In this document: in pieces, positions 44,963 through 50,514 of the stretch | How the letters are laid out: each line of letters begins with the position of its first letter | Position numbering within the stretch: position 1 is the first letter of the stretch | Assembly (NCBI GenBank): GCA_017539425.1 | Contig: JAFYHA010000027.1 | Coordinates: 1-50,514, forward strand | DNA from: Clostridia bacterium | GTDB taxonomy: Bacteria > Bacillota > Clostridia > Oscillospirales > CAG-272 | Length of the DNA: 50,514 nt | Direction: 5' to 3' | The notes under the pieces: model-generated | Seen by the model: the letters and a program-made list of their open reading frames with translations, nothing else | What the model was told of the DNA's origin: nothing | Databases searched by the model: none | Position numbers and translations under genes: made by a program

Positions 44963-45499
44963 TCAGATCACGGTGTTCAGCGCATTGACGCCCTGGGAGA
45001 ACGCGAAGTCCAGACCAGCAATGACAGCTGCGCAGATGATCACGATGACCAGAACCACAGCCGTGCTCTTCAGGGTCTGATTCCAAGGATACCAGACGAT
45101 CTTCTTCCGTTCACTGTTCAGCGCCCGAAGGAACTTGCCCACCTTTTCTCTGCGGATGATGCAGATCACGATAGCCACGATAACCAAAACACCCAAAACG
45201 ATGAAGGAAATGATCTGGCCGACGTTGACCGATTTTCCATTGTCACCGGATTCACTGTCCTGATCGGCAGCCGGAGTTGTTTCGGCGGTGGTTTCTGCGG
45301 TTGTTTCACCGGATGTTTCACCGGATGTTTCACCGGATGTTTCGGACTCGGCATCAGTTTCAGCGTTAGTCTCGCTGGATGCTTCAGTTCCGGACTCCGG
45401 ATCTGGATCGGCATGTACAGAGACGGAGAAGCAAAGAACAAACAGAACGGTAAAGACCAGTAAGAGCGATAAGATGCGACTCTTTTTTAGGATAGACAT
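44963..45499 (-). CDS. secE: Protein translocase subunit SecE with signal peptide and acidic repeat extension
   Basis: The last 60 residues (about 117-178) are a normal SecE: a basic amphipathic helix VGKFLRALNSERKKIVWYPW and one membrane segment. In front is an unusual part: a signal peptide (1-30, cleavage likely after VHA), a low-complexity Glu/Thr/Ser linker with SGET/TAET repeats (31-90), and an extra membrane segment (94-115). The predicted topology puts the acidic linker outside the cell and keeps the SecE helix inside. Most bacterial SecE proteins have 60-130 residues without a signal peptide. AAAGGAG lies before the ATG. The position between rpmG and nusG confirms the identity. Confidence 0.93.
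   Translation of the reverse strand: MSILKKSRILSLLLVFTVLFVLCFSVSVHADPDPESGTEASSETNAETDAESETSGETSGETSGETTAETTAETTPAADQDSESGDNGKSVNVGQIISFIVLGVLVIVAIVICIIRREKVGKFLRALNSERKKIVWYPWNQTLKSTAVVLVIVIICAAVIAGLDFAFSQGVNALNTVI
45279..45338. repeat. 12-base tandem repeat inside secE
   Basis: Five units in register: two diverged copies (from 45279 and 45291) and three identical copies of GTTTCACCGGAT (45303-45338). Because the unit is a multiple of three, it adds four residues per copy (SGET/TAET type). Confidence 0.85.
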
Positions 45500-45516
45500 C
45501 TTGATCTCCTTTCCGG

Positions 45517-45678
45517 TTATTTGGATTCTTTGTGAAGAGTGTGTTTGCGGCAGAATTTGCAGTATTTCTTCAGCTCGATTCTGTCCGGATCGTTCTTCTT
45601 GTTCTTTTTTGTGTCATAATTTCTCTGCTTGCACTCGCTGCAGACAAGAGTAATTTTGACCCTTGTGTCATTAGCCAT
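45517..45678 (-). CDS. rpmG: Large ribosomal subunit protein bL33
   Basis: A 53-residue product starting [20 protein letters not shown] and ending [17 protein letters not shown], the canonical L33 sequence. All four zinc cysteines are present (13, 16, 40, 43), so it is the zinc-binding form; no zinc-independent paralogue is visible in this window. AAGGAGG lies before the ATG. It is the first gene of the rpmG-secE-nusG-rplK-rplA operon, as in many Bacillota. Confidence 0.96.
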   Translation of the reverse strand: MANDTRVKITLVCSECKQRNYDTKKNKKNDPDRIELKKYCKFCRKHTLHKESK

Positions 45679-45790
45679 TTAGCGGCACCTCCTTTTTGAA
45701 ATTTGCAACTTTGAAGTTGCGGTGTACCTCCCTCCGGAAAAGTGACTCAGTGGCGCAAAAAAACAAGCCCCGTTTCGCAGAGGTATCGGC

Positions 45791-45819
45791 ATTTTAGCAC
45801 AACAGAGAAAAAAAGTCAA
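45791..45819 (-). promoter_or_regulatory. Promoter of the rpmG-secE-nusG-rplKA operon
   Basis: On the reverse strand TTGACT (45819-45814) and TAAAAT (45796-45791) are 17 bases apart, with a TG extended -10. The leader to rpmG is about 105 bases and contains a palindrome GCAACTT-TG-AAGTTGC at 45705-45720. Confidence 0.85.
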
Positions 45820-45852
45820 TCCCTTTTAAAAAAATAATAATATATGCATAGG

Positions 45853-45891
45853 GCTCGCCGTCTGCGGAATCAGACGCAGGCGGAGCTTTTT
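45853..45891 (+). terminator. Hairpin with T-run and no upstream gene
   Basis: An imperfect GC-rich stem (GCTCGCCGTCTG with CAGACGCAGGCGGAGC, 45853-45886) is followed by TTTTT on the forward strand. It lies between two divergent promoters in the 311-base gap between rpmG and the GH38 gene, where no coding sequence was seen. Confidence 0.5.
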
Positions 45892-45925
45892 GAGCGGCGG
45901 CAGCAAATCGATCGCCTGTGCGCTC

Positions 45926-45954
45926 TTGCATTGCCAATGCCCGGTCGGTATAAT
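45926..45954 (+). promoter_or_regulatory. Promoter of the GH38 gene
   Basis: TTGCAT (45926-45931) and TATAAT (45949-45954) are 17 bases apart, about 36 bases before the ATG. Confidence 0.75.
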
Positions 45955-45989
45955 AGGTATATGATCATTTAATCGAATCGGAGGAACCT

Positions 45990-48377
45990 ATGAAAAACAA
46001 GATTTATATGATCGGCAATGCACACCTGGATCCGGTCTGGTTGTGGCAATGGTATGACGGATATGCAGAGGTCAAGGCCACTTTCCGGAGCGCGCTCGAC
46101 CGGATGAAAGAGTTTGAAGATTACAAGTTCACGTCTGCCGCAGCTCAGTACTATGCCTGGATCAAGGAAAGCGATCCGGATATGTTTGAGGAGATCCGCA
46201 GGCGGGTCAGTGAGGGCCGGTGGTGCATCGTCGGGGGGTGGTGGATCCAGCCTGACTGCAATATACCTTGTGACGAATCCTTTGCCCGGCAAAGTTTGAT
46301 CTCTCAGCGGTTTTTCAAGAAAGAGTTCGGAAAAATCGCCAAAACCGGATACAATGTGGACTCTTTCGGACACAATGCGGCCATACCGAAGATTCTGCGG
46401 AACAGCGGTATGGATTCTTACGTGTTTATGCGTCCCGGCCCGCACGAGAATGCAAAGTTGGACGATCTGTTCAAATGGGAAAGCGATGACGGCTCTTCCG
46501 TAACGACTTATCGGATTCATGACTACTACAACATTGTGGACCGCACTTTTTCTCAGTTCTTTGACCGGGCCAAGGACGCAGAGCGGCACAGCCAGATGGC
46601 GTTCTTCGGGGTAGGCAATCACGGAGGAGGACCGACTGTTACGCTGATGAAACGGATGCAGAAGGAACTGGATGCCCGTTTTGTATATAGCACACCTGAC
46701 GAATATTTCAAAGCCATGTGCAATGCGGAAATGCCTGTGTGGAAAGAGGACCTGCAATTCCATGCCAAGGGCTGCTATTCTGCGAACAGTGCGATCAAGC
46801 GAGGCAACCGCAGGTGCGAGTCCATGCTGCTTGACTGTGAGGCGTACGGCATCCTGTCCGGAAAACTGACTGGGTCCGGGTATCCGGCAGAGGAGTTGAA
46901 CCGGGCATGGAAAAACGTCCTGTTCAATCAGTTCCATGACATTATGGGCGGATGCTGCATCAAAGAAGCCTACGACAATGCGGAAATGCTGTACGGCGAA
47001 AGTATGGCGATTGCCGACCGTAACACAAACCGCTTGCTGCAGAAGATTTCCTGGAATATCGATACCTTGCAGGGGTGCGAGACACCGGCCGAGCGTCCGG
47101 AATGGGGACCGGCCTGGCTGAACGATGCCGTAGGAACGCCGATCGTGCTGTTCAATCCCCATCCGTGGTCCTACAAGGCGTTTGTCCGACTCTGCGCCGA
47201 TCCGATCCGCGTGACAGACGCGTCCGGTCGGGAACTCCCGATCCAGGTGGTGCGGGCATCCCGCACAAACGGGCCGATTGACAAGTGGGGCGTGGGCGTG
47301 AATGTGGATCTTCCTGCATACGGTTACACGGTGCTGAGAACATTCTATAGCGGAGAGAGAAAAGAGTACGCAGCCCGGGTATCCGCTACGGATACCGCAC
47401 TGGAAAACGAATATCTCCGACTGGAGTTCGATCCGCAGAGCGGCGAACTGGTCCGGATCCTGGACAAAGAAAACGGCCGGGAAATGCTTTCCGGCAAGAC
47501 CCGTACCGTTTTGGTCGACGAAACCTCTTCCGATACCTGGGCACACGGCATCACGGAGTTCAAGGACGAGGTGGAAACACTGGATAAAGGCGAGTGCCAT
47601 CTGTTGGAAACCGGCCCGCTGCGTGCCGTTATGCGCACCTGTCAGCATGGCGCGCACTCAACCGTACGCCGGGATTATGCTCTGGTGGCCGGAACCCGCG
47701 AGGTGACGGTCAAGGTGCAAGTCGACTTTGCGGAAAAGCACCGCATGCTGAAATTCCGGGTGCCGGTCAATGCGACAGCGCCTAGGGCACTTTGCCAGAT
47801 CCAATACGGCACGATTGAACGTCCCACGGACGGCACAGAACAGGTTTGCCAAAAATGGACCGCGGTTCTGGACGGCAATACCGGACTGGCCATGCTGAAT
47901 GACGGGCAATACAGCTTTGACTGCAACGGAAACGTGCTGTCCATGACAGTTCTTCGGGGCGCGATTTTTGCGGACCACTTCGGTGCGAGAGATGAGTTCT
48001 GCGAGTATATGGAGCAGGGAAGGCACGAGTTTGAATATGCACTTATGCCGTTCCGTTCAATAGCGGATACAGACCGGAAGGCCGAGGAACTCAACCGAAG
48101 GCCGTTTATGGTACTGGAGACATTCCACAAAGGGACCCTGCCGCTGTCATTTGAGGGTTCAAAAGTGTCCGTAGACAACGTGTTGATCACGGCCATCAAG
48201 AAACATGAAGATTCTGATGCCGTTGTACTACGCGCATTTGAATGTGAGGGCAGGGAGACAGATGCCCAGATAGAGATCCTGGGGAAGCCTGTAAAGGTAT
48301 CCTTTAGGCCGCACGAAGTCAAGACACTGATCTTGACTGAAAAAGGCGCGAAAGAAACTGACTTTTTAGAGTTTTGA
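45990..48377 (+). CDS. GH38-family alpha-mannosidase
   Basis: GH38 enzymes are retaining, zinc-dependent alpha-mannosidases. The 795-residue protein has zinc ligands in NAHLDPVWLW (His12, Asp14), the nucleophile Asp124 in NVDSFGHN and His211 in GNHGGGPT, followed by the three-helix bundle (NRAWKNVLFNQFHDIMGGC) and C-terminal beta domains. No signal peptide, so it acts in the cytoplasm, probably on imported manno-oligosaccharides or N-glycan pieces, as the GH92 enzyme might. GGAGG lies before the ATG. It is monocistronic. Confidence 0.94.
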   Translation: MKNKIYMIGNAHLDPVWLWQWYDGYAEVKATFRSALDRMKEFEDYKFTSAAAQYYAWIKESDPDMFEEIRRRVSEGRWCIVGGWWIQPDCNIPCDESFARQSLISQRFFKKEFGKIAKTGYNVDSFGHNAAIPKILRNSGMDSYVFMRPGPHENAKLDDLFKWESDDGSSVTTYRIHDYYNIVDRTFSQFFDRAKDAERHSQMAFFGVGNHGGGPTVTLMKRMQKELDARFVYSTPDEYFKAMCNAEMPVWKEDLQFHAKGCYSANSAIKRGNRRCESMLLDCEAYGILSGKLTGSGYPAEELNRAWKNVLFNQFHDIMGGCCIKEAYDNAEMLYGESMAIADRNTNRLLQKISWNIDTLQGCETPAERPEWGPAWLNDAVGTPIVLFNPHPWSYKAFVRLCADPIRVTDASGRELPIQVVRASRTNGPIDKWGVGVNVDLPAYGYTVLRTFYSGERKEYAARVSATDTALENEYLRLEFDPQSGELVRILDKENGREMLSGKTRTVLVDETSSDTWAHGITEFKDEVETLDKGECHLLETGPLRAVMRTCQHGAHSTVRRDYALVAGTREVTVKVQVDFAEKHRMLKFRVPVNATAPRALCQIQYGTIERPTDGTEQVCQKWTAVLDGNTGLAMLNDGQYSFDCNGNVLSMTVLRGAIFADHFGARDEFCEYMEQGRHEFEYALMPFRSIADTDRKAEELNRRPFMVLETFHKGTLPLSFEGSKVSVDNVLITAIKKHEDSDAVVLRAFECEGRETDAQIEILGKPVKVSFRPHEVKTLILTEKGAKETDFLEF

Positions 48378-48387
48378 GTAAAAAAGC

Positions 48388-48410
48388 GGGCCGGTTTTCA
48401 CCGGCCCTTT
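48388..48410. terminator. Bidirectional terminator after GH38
   Basis: GGGCCGGT and ACCGGCCC pair around TTTC, with TTT after and AAAAAA before, so it can also stop reverse-strand transcription from holA. Confidence 0.85.
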
Positions 48411-48416
48411 CAAGGC

Positions 48417-49139
48417 TTAAGACGTCGTTTGTCCGTTCTTCAGAGCGGTTAATTCCGCTTTTTTGAACTTATACGGCAGGTTCTCCGAGCGATTGTCATA
48501 GATGCAGAGCGCACCGTACGGCTCCTGCTCGTAATCAACATCGCCAACATAGTAAACATCCACAAACACCCCGACGGTCACGCCCGGAATGATCGGGACG
48601 TCATCGAATACCAAACGGTAGAACTCATACAGACCGGTAGACTTGGATTTCACGGCCGAGGGATGAATTCGGATTTGTTCCAAAGCCTCGATCTGGGTAT
48701 TATCATTGGGATCTTCAGGTGTTTTGTCCTGAGTTACGACCAACGTGACATCATACAGGTCTTCGTCATAGGCCGGTCGTGTATCCAGATGATAGTCCTC
48801 CACAAGATGCCGAACAGTGCTGTGATTGTATTGAAAAACGATCTGTACCTGACCGGCATCGGGCAGGATCACGGCGGAAGGAACGGAGAAATAGCCATAG
48901 GCTCTCTCGGAACGTGTGATCGTATTCTGGTTCTGATAGTAACCGGAGAATTGTTCACCAGCCTTGTGATAGCCGTCTAGCGTCTTTTGTGTGATGAGGA
49001 TAGGCTTGAGAGAAGAGGGGATGCCGGAAGATGCGATTCTCCAAAACAAGATGCCTAAAACGGCTACGATGAGTAGCACAAGCAGAATTCTTAAAACCAA
49101 AGATATAATCCGTCCTGCACGGGTTCTGCGAACAGCCAC
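48417..49139 (-). CDS. Single-pass membrane protein of unknown function
   Basis: Not recognised. The 240-residue protein has a basic start, one membrane segment at about residues 12-34 and an extracytoplasmic beta-rich domain (YGYFSVPSAVILPDAGQVQIVFQYN; DVTLVVTQDKTPEDPNDN; GVTVGVFVDVYYV). It ends with a conserved-looking YGALCIYDNRSENLPYKF. The GTG at 49139 has AGGAGG eight bases before; the open frame from 49148 would place the ribosome site against the start codon. It lies 22 bases after holA in the same direction. Confidence 0.7.
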   Translation of the reverse strand: MAVRRTRAGRIISLVLRILLVLLIVAVLGILFWRIASSGIPSSLKPILITQKTLDGYHKAGEQFSGYYQNQNTITRSERAYGYFSVPSAVILPDAGQVQIVFQYNHSTVRHLVEDYHLDTRPAYDEDLYDVTLVVTQDKTPEDPNDNTQIEALEQIRIHPSAVKSKSTGLYEFYRLVFDDVPIIPGVTVGVFVDVYYVGDVDYEQEPYGALCIYDNRSENLPYKFKKAELTALKNGQTTS

Positions 49140-49161
49140 GGCATACACCTCCTAACAGTAA

Positions 49162-50205
49162 TTAAGGTGCGCAAAGCAGATAGTCTATGGGCTCAAAGTC
49201 AGTGCCTCCGCGCTTGGCCATCGTATCGGCCATCTGACATTGTCTGAGAAGCGTGCGAATCCGTTCAGCGGAGACGTTGATCAGGCTTTGCATCAGCAAA
49301 CCGACCCGATAGGCGTTGATGCCTAGAATATCCGCGATCTCTGCCTTGCTTTTTCCCTCGTCCATTAGAACACGGATGTTCAGCTGATCGCAGAACAGGG
49401 AAAAGATCTGCCCGAGGATTGGTATGGGTTCAACACGGTTGAATTTCATATTTCGGACGATGCGTAGCGCATCATCTTTGCGGGATGCAAGAAGGGCGTT
49501 GCTCAGATCGAAAGCCCCGAAAGAGTGGTCCTGGATGGCAATTTCCCGGATATTTGCCGAGGTAAGTTCGGAGGATCCCCGGCTCAGCAGATACCAGGAA
49601 ATCTTGTCAATCTCAAGCGACAGCGCGTACATATCCGTTCCGCTTCGGTCAACCAGCTGCCTACACAGAGCCGGAGACGCCTGAATTCCGTTGGATTGAA
49701 AGTGCCTGCGAACCCAGGACAGCAACTGTTCAGTGCTTGGCTTCTCAAAAGATACGGGCTTCAGCCACTGTGTCGCTTCGGCGAACCATTCAACAGGTTT
49801 GTCTTTTCGAACTTCGACCGCAACTTCTGCCGGACAACAAACGAAAAAGAGGTTATGGGGAAGAGTGGCGGTTGAGGCAAACACGTTCATAAAGGCTTCC
49901 AGTTGGTCCGCCTTCAAGGCACCGGGCCGGAATCCTTTCAGAATGACGAGCTTGATCTCCGCCATCAGCGGTAGTGAGTCCAGAGAGACTTTCAACGTGT
50001 CGGCAGAAGCGTCATTTGCATCCAGTGTGATCTCGTTGAACATAGAAAACGACTCGTCCAATGCAAGCGCCTTCCTGGCGGATTCCAAGCAGCGGTCCTT
50101 GAGATAGTCTTCGCTTCCGTAGAGTATAAACGAGCCTGAGGAGGATGCGGACAGAGATCGGATAAAGGATTGTCCGTCAATTACCGAAACTGCATTGCTG
50201 GTCAT
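49162..50205 (-). CDS. holA: DNA polymerase III subunit delta
   Basis: HolA opens the sliding clamp within the clamp loader. The 347-residue protein has the family layout: an N-terminal FILYGSEDYLKDRC, LPLMAEIKLVILKGF, the AAA-like middle with RHFQSNGIQASPALCRQLVDRSGTDMYALSLEIDKI, and a C-terminal collar domain with DHSFGAFDLSNALLASRKDDALRIVRNM and GQIFSLFCDQLNI. The ATG at 50205 follows AGGAGG; a GTG six bases upstream is an unlikely alternative. Confidence 0.93.
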   Translation of the reverse strand: MTSNAVSVIDGQSFIRSLSASSSGSFILYGSEDYLKDRCLESARKALALDESFSMFNEITLDANDASADTLKVSLDSLPLMAEIKLVILKGFRPGALKADQLEAFMNVFASTATLPHNLFFVCCPAEVAVEVRKDKPVEWFAEATQWLKPVSFEKPSTEQLLSWVRRHFQSNGIQASPALCRQLVDRSGTDMYALSLEIDKISWYLLSRGSSELTSANIREIAIQDHSFGAFDLSNALLASRKDDALRIVRNMKFNRVEPIPILGQIFSLFCDQLNIRVLMDEGKSKAEIADILGINAYRVGLLMQSLINVSAERIRTLLRQCQMADTMAKRGGTDFEPIDYLLCAP

Positions 50206-50265
50206 ACGCACCTCCTGTGGTTAGTAATTGCATTATACCATTTTTTCTGGTTGTGGGGAGGAACA

Positions 50266-50367
50266 ATGGCAAAAAAGCCTCGCAAACGCAAAAAAAGAGA
50301 AACTTTGTGGGCACGGTATCGTGCGGAGAATCGGTTTTGCAGTCTTGCAGTCTTTTGCAGTCTTTGA
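50266..50367 (+). CDS. Possible 33-residue basic protein
   Basis: A short frame starts at ATG 50266 behind GGGGAGG at good spacing. The product is very basic at the N-terminus (MAKKPRKRKKRETLW) and ends in a Cys/Phe/Leu stretch coded by the 8-base repeats at 50339-50364. The length alone cannot prove coding, and no homologue is recognised. Confidence 0.3.
   Translation: MAKKPRKRKKRETLWARYRAENRFCSLAVFCSL
50339..50364 (+). repeat. Triple 8-base direct repeat
   Basis: GCAGTCTT occurs at 50339-50346, 50347-50354 and 50357-50364, at the 3' end of the small basic frame and just before the tRNA-Pro promoter. Confidence 0.8.
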
Positions 50368-50389
50368 CAGACGAAAACGGGACAAGGAC

Positions 50390-50418
50390 TTGACATTTTG
50401 AAAAAAGTGTCTTATAAT
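50390..50418 (+). promoter_or_regulatory. Consensus promoter of tRNA-Pro
   Basis: Perfect TTGACA (50390-50395) and perfect TATAAT (50413-50418) with a 17-base spacer, as expected for a strongly expressed stable RNA gene. Confidence 0.9.
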
Positions 50419-50436
50419 CGTCCACGATGTGTGCAT

Positions 50437-50512
50437 CTGGGTGTGGCGCAGTTGGTAGCGCGCTACCTTGGGGTGGTAGAGGCCGCTGGTTCAAGTCCAG
50501 TCACTCAGACCA
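50437..50512 (+). tRNA. trnP: tRNA-Pro (anticodon GGG)
   Basis: A 76-base cloverleaf: acceptor CTGGGTG/CACTCAG, D-arm GCGC/GCGC, anticodon stem CTACC/GGTAG with loop TTGGGGT (GGG, Pro), T-arm with TTCAAGT, discriminator A and an encoded CCA. It reads proline codons CCC and CCU. Confidence 0.94.
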
Positions 50513-50514
50513 AA

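Noticed and set aside
50177..50494. 105-codon reverse-strand frame at the right end
   Set aside because: It crosses the whole tRNA-Pro gene and its consensus promoter, so it is not a plausible gene.
1..50514. Phage, transposon, restriction-modification, toxin-antitoxin or other defence systems
   Set aside because: No integrase, transposase, restriction, toxin or other defence-type proteins were recognised; the genes are mostly housekeeping or carbohydrate metabolism.

Overview
The window reads as a chromosomal segment of an anaerobic, low-to-mid GC Gram-positive bacterium, most likely a gut- or rumen-type member of the Bacillota (Clostridia). This is inferred from a full-length pyruvate:ferredoxin oxidoreductase, four perfect Bacillota-type parS sites beside parA/parB, the rpmG-secE-nusG-rplK-rplA block, consensus sigma-70/A-type promoters, encoded CCA ends on both tRNAs and many cytoplasmic glycoside hydrolases. 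No phage, transposon, rRNA or CRISPR array was seen; most of the window is core chromosome with a few carbohydrate-utilisation inserts.

Layout: 1-4.7 kb holds mreC-mreD-gyrA and a small lipoprotein gene. 4.8-10 kb is the chromosome-segregation region: mnmG (carrying an apparent one-base frameshift), then about 800 bases without a gene that contain four parS sites, then parA, parB and an unrecognised membrane protein. 10-11.9 kb is a reverse-strand ABC exporter. 12-19.6 kb carries GH36 and GH92 glycosidases, the latter heading a tight gene string with a VOC protein, threonine ammonia-lyase, RidA, ThrH and a membrane protein. 19.8-27.6 kb holds nifJ (PFOR), a phosphoglucomutase, mutY and a PnuC-like transporter with an unusual N-terminal part.

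27.6-34 kb is on the reverse strand: mnmE-rarA-eda, tRNA-Trp, and trkA-trkH potassium uptake. 34.2-37.7 kb has a ThyX-like protein facing tmk and a GH78 rhamnosidase. 37.9-40.3 kb is a forward metallophosphoesterase/PHP phosphatase/proC operon. 40.4-45.7 kb is reverse: rpmG-secE-nusG-rplK-rplA, then an extended membrane metallopeptidase and nth. 46-48.4 kb is a GH38 alpha-mannosidase, followed by reverse-strand holA with a membrane protein gene, and finally tRNA-Pro behind a perfect consensus promoter.

Functional picture: replication, segregation and repair (gyrA, parAB/parS, rarA, mutY, nth, holA), wobble-uridine tRNA modification (mnmE, mnmG), translation and secretion (L33, SecE, NusG, L11, L1), pyruvate fermentation (PFOR) and intracellular breakdown of imported alpha-galactosides, alpha-mannosides and rhamnosides. 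No clear new defence or mobile system was found. The most unusual items are a SecE with an exported acidic repeat extension, the parS cluster in the place where rsmG often lies, the mnmG frameshift, a ThyX-like protein beside thymidylate kinase, and several long hairpins at gene ends that lack a U-tract.
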